From assembly GCA_020347565.1 (NCBI GenBank), contig CP070732.1, forward strand, positions 1,313,187-1,377,186: 64,000 bases of DNA. The letters are read 5' to 3'. Below are positions 17,276-25,817 of the stretch, one piece after another. The DNA comes from Methanobacteriota archaeon. GTDB lineage: Archaea; Thermoplasmatota; Thermoplasmata; UBA10834. Positions within the stretch are counted from its first letter, which is position 1. Each line of letters opens with the position of its first letter. The translations under genes and the position numbers were made by a program. The notes under the pieces are model-generated. The model worked only from the letters and a program-made list of their open reading frames with translations. It was not told where the DNA came from and did not search any database.

Positions 17276-18320
17276 CTATGGCGTCGACGATCTTCCCGGG
17301 GCCGTCGGCAAGCACGTCGCATACGGGCACACCGTACCTCTCCTCGTACTCGGAGGCTATGCGGACCACCTCATCCCTGGTTAGCCCCTCGGGGTTCAGG
17401 GTTATCGCGATCACGTCGCAGCCGGCGCAGGCGCGGACCAGTTCCGTCTCGCGCCCGATGGTGCTCATCGGCAGATGCGGCACGTCGTCCGTGTAGCTCC
17501 TGTACTTCCTCCCCGGCGCGTGCTGCAGAACCACCGCCTGTGGCTCGGAGGCGCTCACTATGGCTCTCGAGCCGGTGACATAGGCGGGGTGGCTAAGCGC
17601 GCCCTGACCCTCGATAATGATCGCCCTGGGGTTCTCCTCGCGATACGCGGTCACGATGGCGTGCTCGAGCTCTCCGACGACGTAATCGCCGCGTATGGCA
17701 TCCAGTGGTATGCCATACCTGGACCCCTGCATCAGCCCGGTCTGCCCCGTCGCGATGAAGGAAGTGAGTATGCCCCTCTCGTTCAGTGCCTTCGACAGTA
17801 CGATCGCCGTGGTCCGCTTGCCGATGGCGGCGTCCGTCCCGAGAACTGGTATCCTGACGCAGTCGAGCTTCCCGACCAGGTTCCTGTACTTGTGTAGCTC
17901 CTTCAGCGGAGGCTCCTTCCTGATGTCCTACAGCTCGACGCCATGCCTGCTCGCCAAGGCCGAGAGCTCCTCGTCGTCGGCGAGCCACTCGTGCAGGCCT
18001 GAGAGTATGCTCACGCCGCCCTCGATGGCATCCCTGACGGGCTGCCTGAACTCGTCGGGCAGCAGCCCTCCTATCGTCGCTATGCCGATGATCATGAAGT
18101 CGGGGACGGCATCGAGGTTTGACAGCGCGTTCTTGACGGACGCGAAGACAGGTATGCCGTTCTCCCTGCCGTCCAGGACCGCGCCTGCGTCCTCGCCGGC
18201 CTTCTCGCTGTCGACTATGCCCACGATTCGGAAGCGCAGCGAGTGTCGGACGAGGCCGGCGGCCGTCTTGCCGTCCGGCGCGCCGAAGCCGCCCTCGCAA
18301 AGGACGATGGCAGTTTCCAT
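17247..18320 (-). CDS. DUF1611 P-loop protein interrupted by one in-frame UAG
   Basis: From the ATG at 18320 the frame stays open except for a single TAG at 17930-17928 (codon 131), then continues to TGA at 17249-17247. Full length 356 residues plus the UAG site, the usual size for DUF1611. N-terminal domain: METAIVLCEGGFGAPDGKTA to the hinge HGVEL-UAG-DIRKEPP; C-terminal P-loop domain: VLGTDAAIGKRTT (Walker A) and IIIEGQGALSHPAY. No ATG, GTG or TTG follows the UAG until 17732, which is after Walker A, so separate translation of a functional second half is unlikely. Either a nonsense mutation/sequence error or stop-codon readthrough. The family is related to NAD-dependent and P-loop proteins found near dipeptide epimerases; its substrate is unsettled. 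Confidence 0.75.
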
Positions 18321-18459
18321 GGCTGCGGGCAAGGCGCTGCCCGTATAAATCCCTTGACCTGAGACCCCGCCGCGACGCGCAACCGGAGCCGTCGCCGCCG
18401 TGCGTTGGCACCGTGCAGTTTTTCTACGTATACCGGCATTGGACAGGCGGGGGAGGCGG

Positions 18460-19647
18460 ATGCTCGTAGGCATAGTCGGAAAGCCGAACGTCGGCAAGTC
18501 GACGTTCTTCTCGGCGCTGACGATGGCGTCTGCGGACATAGCGTCGTATCCGTTCACGACCATAGACGCCAACAGAGGCGTCGGCTACGTCCGCGGCCCC
18601 TGCCCGCACGCATCTCTTGGGACCGAGTGCACCCCGAACAACTCGCTGTGCATCGGCGGCACGCGTTTCGTGCCGATAGAGCTCCTCGATGTCGCTGGCC
18701 TCGTTCCGGACGCGCACTCGGGCAAGGGCCTCGGGAACAAGTTCCTGGACGACCTCCGGCAGGCTCACGCCTTCATCCACGTAGTCGACGCGAGCGGAGG
18801 GACGGACTTCGAGGGCAACCCCGTCGGCCTGGGCTCCCACGATCCGTCGATGGACGTCAACTTCCTGGAGCAGGAGATATCTCACTGGATATTCGGCATC
18901 CTCGGGAAGGACTTCTCCAAGATCGCCCGGCAGTCGAAGCTCGCGGGCAAGAAGTTCGAGAGGCTCATGCAGGAGAAGCTCACGGGGCTCGCCATCACCG
19001 AGGCACAGATACTCTCCGCGATGAGGGAATCGGGTAACGACCAGGATGCCTCCCTCTGGCGGGATGAGGACCTGCTGGGGTTCTGCAGGGCCCTCCAGAA
19101 GATAAGCAAGCCGATGATAGTCGCCGCCAACAAGGCGGACATCGCCCCTCCCGAGAACATGGACAAGCTGGAGGCAACCGGATATCCGATCGTGCCGACG
19201 AGCGCCGAGTACGAACTCGCCCTGAGGAGGGCGGCGAAGGCGGGGCTGATATCCTACACGCCCGGCTCAGACAGGTTCGAGGTCGCGGACCGGTCGAAGC
19301 TCAACGCCTCGCAGCTGCAGGCGCTGGACACGATGGCCGAATGGCTGAAGGGGGCCGGAGGTACCGGCGTCCAGTCCATACTGGAGAAGATAGTGTTCGA
19401 GATACTGAACCTGATAATCGTATATCCGGTGGAGGACGAGACCAAGTGGGTTGACAAGAAGGGCAAGGTGTTGCCAGACGCCTATCTGATGCCCCGGGGG
19501 AGCAGCGCCAAGGACCTCGCGTTCAAGGTGCACACGGACCTGGGTGATAACTTTATTAGGGCGATTGACGGAAGGACCCACATGACGGTCGGTCAGGACC
19601 ACGTGCTCAAGGAGAATGACGTGGTCAAGATCGTCGCGAGAGCCTGA
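18460..19647 (+). CDS. Obg-family GTPase/ATPase with TGS domain (YchF-related)
   Basis: 395 residues. G-domain motifs: [14 protein letters not shown] (G1), [20 protein letters not shown] (G3) and AANKADIAP (G4, NKxD), an inserted helical domain between them, and a C-terminal TGS domain from ~residue 310 ([19 protein letters not shown]). This archaeal branch is annotated as redox-regulated ATPase YchF or as Obg-like GTPase; it is thought to act with ribosomes. The ATG at 18460 is preceded by GGGAGG, which decides the start over an in-frame ATG 60 bases upstream. Probably co-transcribed with polB, 5 bases downstream. Confidence 0.9.
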   Translation: MLVGIVGKPNVGKSTFFSALTMASADIASYPFTTIDANRGVGYVRGPCPHASLGTECTPNNSLCIGGTRFVPIELLDVAGLVPDAHSGKGLGNKFLDDLRQAHAFIHVVDASGGTDFEGNPVGLGSHDPSMDVNFLEQEISHWIFGILGKDFSKIARQSKLAGKKFERLMQEKLTGLAITEAQILSAMRESGNDQDASLWRDEDLLGFCRALQKISKPMIVAANKADIAPPENMDKLEATGYPIVPTSAEYELALRRAAKAGLISYTPGSDRFEVADRSKLNASQLQALDTMAEWLKGAGGTGVQSILEKIVFEILNLIIVYPVEDETKWVDKKGKVLPDAYLMPRGSSAKDLAFKVHTDLGDNFIRAIDGRTHMTVGQDHVLKENDVVKIVARA

Positions 19648-19652
19648 TACCG

Positions 19653-22055
19653 ATGGAGCACTGGGACGTTCGGCTCATAGGCATCACCTCGTACCCGAAG
19701 TACGAGGACTTCACCGGCGAGCTGGAGATGCAGCTGTTCGGCAAGACCCGCGACGGCGTTTCCCTCGTGGCCAAGTATCGCGGTTTCGAGCCGTATTTCT
19801 ACGTCGTCGAGCCTTCGGACGAGGTGGTCGCCGTCCTCGAGGCGGACTCGAAGCGGGTGAGGAGGACAGAGCCTTGCGAGTTGCTGTACGAGGGGGAGAA
19901 GAGGCGCTGCGGTCGGATAGTCGTGACTCACCCCGGCCTAGTGCCGAGCATACGGAGGGACCTGATGGACTCGGTCCCTGCTATACTCGCGGCGGACATA
20001 CCCTTCCACTTCAGGTTCGCGTACGACCTCGACATAGGAGCCTGCGTGAGGATACACGGTCGTGCGGTGGTGGACGAAGGGTTCTCCACCGACGTCGTCG
20101 TCGAGGCGGACAGGTTCGAGGACATTCCACCGTTCCGCCCGGACCTGAAGATACTCAGCTTCGACATAGAGACAAGCCTCAAGGAGCCGAAGATATTCAC
20201 GATATGCTGCGTCGTCAAGGAGGGGGACGACTTCAGGACTGAGAGGTTCCACGGCGACGAGCGCGGCATAATCGAGGGCTTCTCGAAATACCTGAGGGAC
20301 ACGGACCCCGACGTCATAACCGGCTACAACATCGACGGCTTCGACATACCCCAGATAGAGCAGAGGGCCGAGGCGCTGGGCATGGGGCCGCTCAGATGGT
20401 CGAGGTCCGGGTCCGAGATAGACCCCTACAATCGCTTCTGGAGGGCTCAAGGCAGGGTCATCATAGACGCCTGGTGGGCAGTCAAGAGGGTGCTCAAGCC
20501 GAAGCAGGAGACGCTCAACGCCGTCTCCAAGCAGCTGCTCGGAGAGGAGAAGAACGACGTCGACCCGAAGAAGATGGACGAGGAGTGGGAGAGCGACCCC
20601 GAGCGGGTCATGGAGTACTGCACGCAGGATGCGCACCTCGCCCTGCGGGTGCTCGAGAAGGTGGCGATACTGAACCGCAGCATGGACCTTGCCGCCGTCT
20701 CCAGGCTGCCGCTGGACGACGTCGTGAGCGGGACCACTTCGCAGCTGATAGACTCGATACTGATACGCGAGGCGGACAGGCACGGTGTCGCCGTGCCGAT
20801 GACCTCGCGGTCCGGGAGCGGCTCCAAGCCGATCGAGGGCGGCTACGTGCACGACATGGAGCCTGGGCTGTACCACTGGGTGCTGACGCTCGACTTCAGG
20901 AGCATGTACCCGAGCCTGATCATCGCGAACAACATCTGCTTCACGACGATGTCGCCCGAGGGCACGATCGCATCTCCCACGGGCACCAGGTTCCTGTCGG
21001 GGGAGCAGCGCGAGGGCCTCCTTCCGAGCATTCTCGTGTCGCTCATGAAGGAGCGGGCGGAGACCAAGAAGGCCATGAGGGACGCTGCGACGGCCGACGA
21101 GAGGGACTACTACAACGGCCTCCAGGAGGCGATCAAGATACTGATGAACTCGTTCTACGGCGTGCTCGCTTCGTCGTTCTACCGGTTCACCGACCCCAAG
21201 ATAGGCGCCAGCATCACGGCCTTCGCGCGCGAGGCGACGAAGGACCTCATACGCAAGCTGGAGGGGGAGGGGCTGAAGGTGATATACTCAGACACGGACT
21301 CGGTGTTCTTCCTCTCGCCCCACGAGAACCTCGAGAGCACGGTGAGGCTGGGCAAGGAGACCGCCGAGCGCTTCTCACGCGGGGGCATGGTGCTCGAGTT
21401 CGAGAAGGTGATGGAGCCGTTCTTCTCCCACGGCGCGAAGAAGCGCTACGTGGGCAGGATGATATGGCCGAAGGAGGAGCTGATCGTGCGCGGCTACGAG
21501 ATGCGGCGTACGGACTCGTTCGACCTGCAGAGCGAGGCGCTCCAAGGCGTGTTCGAGCGCGTGCTCGCGGACGACATGCAAGGCGCCATTTCGTTCACGA
21601 GGTCGATAATAGACGACCTTGTGGCGGGAAAGGTGGACCCCTCGCGGCTCGTGATATCGAGGTCCGTCAAGGAGGAGAGCCAGTACAAGGCGAGCGACCG
21701 CATGGTGAACGTGCGCGTGGCGAGGATGCTCAAGGAGATGGGGTACGAGGTGATGCCCGGCATGAAGGTCTCCTGGGTCGTGACGAACGGCAGGGCCTCA
21801 CCGAACGAGGTGGAGCCGTGGATCGAGGGCAGGGAGTTCACGTCGAAGCCGGACTACAACTACTACGCGACGCGGATCGCCGCGACGGTCTCGAGGGTGA
21901 CTGACTCGCTGGGGTGGGACTCGAAGTCACTCCTGACTGGCACCCAGCAGCAGACGCTGACGAGCCGGGACTTCTCGAGGAAGCGCGAAGGGGGCAAGGT
22001 CGTCGCGAAGCCGAAGCGTACGGACAGCGAGCTCAGCCTGGACGACTTCATGTGA
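19653..22055 (+). CDS. polB: Family-B DNA polymerase with 3'-5' exonuclease
   Basis: 800 residues. Replicative-type polymerase. Exo I SFDIETSL, Exo II VITGYNIDGFD and Exo III YCTQDAHLA precede polymerase motifs A (TLDFRSMYPSLI), B (KILMNSFYGVL) and C (YSDTDSVF), then the KKRYVGR thumb motif. No intein. The C-terminus ends SLDDFM, reminiscent of a weak PCNA-interacting peptide. Lies 5 bases after the YchF-like gene, so co-transcribed. Confidence 0.96.
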   Translation: MEHWDVRLIGITSYPKYEDFTGELEMQLFGKTRDGVSLVAKYRGFEPYFYVVEPSDEVVAVLEADSKRVRRTEPCELLYEGEKRRCGRIVVTHPGLVPSIRRDLMDSVPAILAADIPFHFRFAYDLDIGACVRIHGRAVVDEGFSTDVVVEADRFEDIPPFRPDLKILSFDIETSLKEPKIFTICCVVKEGDDFRTERFHGDERGIIEGFSKYLRDTDPDVITGYNIDGFDIPQIEQRAEALGMGPLRWSRSGSEIDPYNRFWRAQGRVIIDAWWAVKRVLKPKQETLNAVSKQLLGEEKNDVDPKKMDEEWESDPERVMEYCTQDAHLALRVLEKVAILNRSMDLAAVSRLPLDDVVSGTTSQLIDSILIREADRHGVAVPMTSRSGSGSKPIEGGYVHDMEPGLYHWVLTLDFRSMYPSLIIANNICFTTMSPEGTIASPTGTRFLSGEQREGLLPSILVSLMKERAETKKAMRDAATADERDYYNGLQEAIKILMNSFYGVLASSFYRFTDPKIGASITAFAREATKDLIRKLEGEGLKVIYSDTDSVFFLSPHENLESTVRLGKETAERFSRGGMVLEFEKVMEPFFSHGAKKRYVGRMIWPKEELIVRGYEMRRTDSFDLQSEALQGVFERVLADDMQGAISFTRSIIDDLVAGKVDPSRLVISRSVKEESQYKASDRMVNVRVARMLKEMGYEVMPGMKVSWVVTNGRASPNEVEPWIEGREFTSKPDYNYYATRIAATVSRVTDSLGWDSKSLLTGTQQQTLTSRDFSRKREGGKVVAKPKRTDSELSLDDFM

Positions 22056-22168
22056 CCCAGACGGCGTCCTCCTGCCATCGCTCTCTGCGCGCCGCCGCGA
22101 GCACGGCAAACCTGTTCGTCATAATCGATTAAGCGGAATGCGGCGTAGGGTGTCTGGGGGCTTGATGC

Positions 22169-22608
22169 TTGGCCAGAGGCGTGAACGATGACACCGCTGC
22201 CCTATCAGAGATCGGCGAGATCGTACGCGACCGGAGACCGGCAGAAGTGCATCTGACCGCGCCCATACGCCCGCCGTCGAAGCGGTCCGTGCAGCCGCCC
22301 ATGAGGTCGGCCGTCGACATGGCGTTGAGCCTCATCCCAGGGGCCGTCGATTTCACATACCCAGAGGCGGTCGACATGCCCTATTCGGGGGGGGCGCAGT
22401 GCGGCACCTGCTGGACATATCCGGCACGCGCCCCCTCAGGCAGGACCAGGCGACCGCCATACTCGTCACGGCTGGGCGTACGGACGACGAGGCCGTCGAT
22501 ACGCTCGATGCGCTCGTCAGCTCCTCAGCCCTCGTTCTGCTGCGCAGGAACGGCGAGGTCTATTATGTGAGGGGTCGAGCGGACGCCGTTGACGCACAAC
22601 ACGTTTAA
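22169..22608 (+). pseudogene. Remnant of a radical-SAM protein (C-terminal part, frameshifted)
   Basis: The first frame reads ARGVNDDTAALSEIGEIV and then VHLTAPIRPPSKRSVQPP, the pattern seen in the second half of archaeal radical-SAM proteins, but no CxxxCxxC half is present upstream (stop at 22163). The frame is lost at a run of eight G (22387-22394); a -1 shift there rejoins HLLDISGTRPLRQDQATAIL and a winged-helix-like end to a stop at 22608. Best read as a truncated, frameshifted gene between polB and rpl15e. Confidence 0.6.
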
Positions 22609-22612
22609 ATAG
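22603..22612 (+). promoter_or_regulatory. TATA box for rpl15e
   Basis: GTTTAAAT in CG-rich surroundings. Predicts a start near 22637 and therefore a ~78-nt leader, unlike the leaderless genes in the window. Confidence 0.5.
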
Positions 22613-22641
22613 CTCGGTCCTTTTTGCCACACTCACAGCGA

Positions 22642-22660
22642 CGAGACCAGCCTGGTCTCG
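22642..22660 (+). promoter_or_regulatory. Hairpin in the rpl15e 5' leader
   Basis: CGAGACCA-GCC-TGGTCTCG: perfect 8-bp stem with 3-nt loop, followed by GGGG-N7-CCCC (22664-22678). Position between the inferred transcription start and the ATG suggests a structured leader, possibly an autoregulatory ribosomal-protein binding site (inference). Confidence 0.4.
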
Positions 22661-22714
22661 TAAGGGGATGTGCGCCCCGGGCGTGAACCCATGAACGGCT
22701 GGACGTGATTTGAT

Positions 22715-23404
22715 ATGGCAGACGAGGCAGACAGGGCTCCCGAGAAGGCGGAGCGTGAGGCGTCTCCCGAAGCGCCGACAAGCGCTGAAGGAGAGGATGC
22801 CCGAAAGGGCGGTTCGAGGAGCATGTACCACTACGTCGGGGAGGCCTGGAAAGACCCCTCTAGCGACGACATGAAGGCCGTAATGTGGCAGCGGCTCGTC
22901 GACTGGCGAAAGGAGGGCAGCTTCGTGAGAGTCGACAAGCCGACGCGCCTGGATAGGGCGCGCGCGCTCGGCTACCGTGCCAAGCAGGGGATAGTGGTAG
23001 TGAGGGCGCGAGTGCGCAAAGGCGGCCTGCGAAAACACCGCATCCGAAAGGGCAGGAGGCCCAAGAGGAAGGGTATCCTGAAGATAACGATGAAGAAGAA
23101 CATCCAGAGGATCGCCGAGGAGAGGACGTCGAAGCGATATCCGAACCTCGAGGTGCTGGCATCATACTGGGTGGGGGAGGATGGCAAGCACAAGTGGTAC
23201 GAGGTCATCCTTGTCGACCCGAACCATCCTGTCATCAAGGCCGACCCGAAGTTGAACTGGATGTGCACGGGGAAGCACTTCCACCGCGCGGAGAGGGGTC
23301 TGACACCCGCCGGCAAGAAGGGCCGGGGGCTCGTGCGCACACGAGGCAGAGGAGCGGAGAAGGTCAGGCCGAGCCTGAAATCCCAGAACCGAAAGGGCAC
23401 CTAG
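22715..23404 (+). CDS. rpl15e: Large ribosomal subunit protein eL15 with N-terminal extension
   Basis: 229 residues. The L15e body begins at about residue 35 (SMYHYVGEAWKDP) and includes RKGGLRKHRIRKGRRPKRKG and the conserved WMCTGKHFHRAERGLTPAGKK. Archaeal L15e is normally ~195 residues and starts near MARSMYKY, so the preceding ~34 acidic, Ala/Glu-rich residues (DEADRAPEKAEREASPEAP) are an extension. An internal start would need a non-canonical position: there is no Shine-Dalgarno before SMYHY. Stop TAG shares the palindrome CTAG with the convergent gene. Confidence 0.92.
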   Translation: MADEADRAPEKAEREASPEAPTSAEGEDARKGGSRSMYHYVGEAWKDPSSDDMKAVMWQRLVDWRKEGSFVRVDKPTRLDRARALGYRAKQGIVVVRARVRKGGLRKHRIRKGRRPKRKGILKITMKKNIQRIAEERTSKRYPNLEVLASYWVGEDGKHKWYEVILVDPNHPVIKADPKLNWMCTGKHFHRAERGLTPAGKKGRGLVRTRGRGAEKVRPSLKSQNRKGT

Positions 23405-24261
23405 GCCCGCTCTATCCTGTCCCTGAGGGCGGCCAGCTCGTCATCGTCCATGCCCATCAGCGGGTGGAATACGGGCAACGGGCCTGTTGGCAGGCTCCCG
23501 CGGCTCAGGTCGTCAATGCGCCAGTCAAGCGATATGGCGGAGCACCTCTCCCGTCTGGCCAGCGAGAACAGATCGTCCTCGCGTCTCACCGCCTTGAATT
23601 CCGGGTCCCATTTCTCGAGCGCCCGGGCGTCGCTGTCATTGTCGCAGGCCGTCACGACCGTGCATCCGCGTTTCATCATAAGCCAGGATGCGACCGTGCC
23701 TGCCGGCGAGGAGACCGAAGAGAGCACCTTGCCCTGGGTCGCCCTCGGCATGCCTCCCGGGCCAGGCAGGGTCGAGCTGAACAGGTAGGCGTCCTTCCCT
23801 CTTACCTCAACAGACAGCTCGATGTCGGGGTCGTCGAGGTCCACTCCCACGCCACGCGAGCTGTTGGCCGAAAGCACCGCCTCGCCCGCCCTCTCACACA
23901 CGTCCAGGCTGGAATAGGGATGGCTGCCTGTCCTCCTCGCCCGGATCGCGAATGTGGCTCCCCGGAAGAGCAGCGGCTTCGCGAACTCCGTGACGCTTCC
24001 GACGAGGTCGTCCAGGTCGCTCGTGACCTTGGTGGCGGGGCTGAAAGAGACGACGCCGAAGGTCCTGGAGAGAAGCTCGCAGCTGCGACGCCAGTCGTCC
24101 GACTCCACGAACAGCCTGCCCCTCTCGCGTTCAATTAAGCACTGAAGGCGCACCCTCATGTGGCGGAGCTTGATGTCCGCCTCGAGGGCGCCCTCGAACC
24201 TGCGCCGCACGCGTTCGCTCTTGAGACCCACCTCGCCGTATCGCACGAGCAGCGTCGGCAT
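23401..24261 (-). CDS. ThiI-like THUMP-domain protein with degenerate PP-loop
   Basis: 286 residues. N-terminal ferredoxin-like domain (LLVRYGEVGLKSERVRRRF) and THUMP domain (~60-165) match tRNA 4-thiouridine synthetase ThiI. The linker GPGGMPRATQGKVL is recognisable, but the following PP-loop, normally SGGIDSP, reads SSVSSPAGTVASWLMMKRG, so ATP binding for uridine activation is probably lost, and the rhodanese Cys is not visible. Likely an RNA-binding partner or a decayed ThiI. Stop TAG overlaps the rpl15e stop. Confidence 0.75.
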   Translation of the reverse strand: MPTLLVRYGEVGLKSERVRRRFEGALEADIKLRHMRVRLQCLIERERGRLFVESDDWRRSCELLSRTFGVVSFSPATKVTSDLDDLVGSVTEFAKPLLFRGATFAIRARRTGSHPYSSLDVCERAGEAVLSANSSRGVGVDLDDPDIELSVEVRGKDAYLFSSTLPGPGGMPRATQGKVLSSVSSPAGTVASWLMMKRGCTVVTACDNDSDARALEKWDPEFKAVRREDDLFSLARRERCSAISLDWRIDDLSRGSLPTGPLPVFHPLMGMDDDELAALRDRIERA

Positions 24262-24376
24262 ATTCGGAGCGATGTCAGTCGCCTTGGATAAACCTTTCAT
24301 ACCGGCTCGCGCATTAGACGGAAAGCCTAAACTATTGTTAGAGCATTCGGAAGAATTGGGGAGAGAGAGGGGTAAA

Positions 24377-25738
24377 TTGAAGGCTGAACGAAAACGAAAG
24401 GTTTCTTTGAAAAGAGTCGTGGAACCTCCGGGACCGAAGGCGAAGGCGGTTGTGAAGCGAGATAAGCTCGTGCTGTCGCCGTACAACAGGCCGTTCTACT
24501 ATCCGTTCGTGGTGGAGAAGGGCCGCGGCTGCGTCATCGAGGACGTAGACGGGAACGAGTACATCGACTTCAACAGCGGCCTCGGAGCGATGAACGTGGG
24601 CCACTGCCATCCGGAGGTCGTGAAGGCGGTAGCCGCCCAGGCCAAGCGCCTGCAGCACTATTCCTACACAGACTTCTACTACCGCTACGCTGTGGAGCTG
24701 GCCGAGAAGCTGAACGAGATAACGCCCGGGAAATTCAGGAAGAAGGTCTTCTTCAGCGGCAGCGGCGCCGAGAGCATCGAGGCGTTCGCGAAGGTGACGA
24801 GATGGCACAGCAGACGGCCTTTGTTCCTGGCATATACGGGTGCGTTCCACGGAAGGAGCATGGGAGCGCTGAGCTTCACCGCGAGCTCGACAGTCCAGAA
24901 GGCAAGGTACTTCCCGACGATGCCGGGTGTGACGCACGTCCCCTACGCCTACTGCTACAGGTGTCCGTACAAGATGAAGTTCCCGGACTGCGACTACTGG
25001 TGCGTGGACTTCATAGAGGACTTCGTCCTAAGCAAGCACGTGCCCCCGGAAGAGGTGGCCGCCTCGCTGATCGAGCCGATCCAGGGCGAGGGCGGGTACG
25101 TCGTGCCGCCAAAGGACTACCACAGACGCCTGAAGAAGCTGTACGACAAGTACGGCATCATATACGCCGTGGACGAAGTCCAGTCGGGAATGGGCAGGAC
25201 GGGCAAGTGGTGGGCAATCGAGAACTTCGGCGTCGTGCCGGACATCATCTGCTCGTCGAAGGCGCTCGGCGGAGGCATGTCGCTCGGCGCGACGATAGGA
25301 CGCGCGGACATATTCGACTGGGAGGCGGGCTCGCACTGCACGACCCTCGGGGGCACGCCTGTCGCTTGCCAGTCGTCGCTGGCGACCATCCGCGTCATGG
25401 AGAAGGAGAAGCTGCGCCGGAACGCCGCGAGGATGGGCGAGCGCGCGATGAAGCGGATGCGCGAGCTGCAGCGGAGATCGAAGATAATAGGCGATGTCCG
25501 CGGCATCGGTCTCATGATCGGAGTGGAGATCGTCAAGGACAAGAGGACGAAGGAGCCAGGAGGGGATCTCGTGTCAGATATCATCGAGAGGGCCTGGAGG
25601 AAGGGCGTGGTCGCGATCGGGGCTGGCGCGTGCTCGTTCAGGATAGCGCCTCCTCTGTGCATATCGGGCGAGGAGCTCGACACAGGCCTGGACTTCCTCG
25701 AGCAGTCGGTGAAGGAGGTCGAGAAGGGGCTGAGATGA
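24377..25738 (+). CDS. Class-III (PLP) aminotransferase, 4-aminobutyrate/ornithine type, copy 1
   Basis: 453 residues from the TTG at 24377, chosen because GGGAGAGAGAGGGG precedes it and the paralogue downstream has a similar N-terminus; in-frame starts exist farther upstream. Fold-type I motifs: FFSGSGAESIEAFAKV, AFHGRSMGALSFT, AVDEVQSGMGRTGKWWA and the PLP lysine in CSSKALGGGMSLG. A Cys-rich insert CYRCPYKMKFPDCDYWC sits after the substrate loop. Thermococcal relatives include omega-aminotransferases and amino-acid racemases, so the exact reaction is open. Tandem with copy 2. Confidence 0.88.
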   Translation: MKAERKRKVSLKRVVEPPGPKAKAVVKRDKLVLSPYNRPFYYPFVVEKGRGCVIEDVDGNEYIDFNSGLGAMNVGHCHPEVVKAVAAQAKRLQHYSYTDFYYRYAVELAEKLNEITPGKFRKKVFFSGSGAESIEAFAKVTRWHSRRPLFLAYTGAFHGRSMGALSFTASSTVQKARYFPTMPGVTHVPYAYCYRCPYKMKFPDCDYWCVDFIEDFVLSKHVPPEEVAASLIEPIQGEGGYVVPPKDYHRRLKKLYDKYGIIYAVDEVQSGMGRTGKWWAIENFGVVPDIICSSKALGGGMSLGATIGRADIFDWEAGSHCTTLGGTPVACQSSLATIRVMEKEKLRRNAARMGERAMKRMRELQRRSKIIGDVRGIGLMIGVEIVKDKRTKEPGGDLVSDIIERAWRKGVVAIGAGACSFRIAPPLCISGEELDTGLDFLEQSVKEVEKGLR

Positions 25739-25817
25739 CTTCCGGACGCGCCGGGGAGCCGTCGCGAACGCTTTCAGCCGTCTCAATGTCATTTGCAACC
25801 GAAGGGAGATGATCTGT

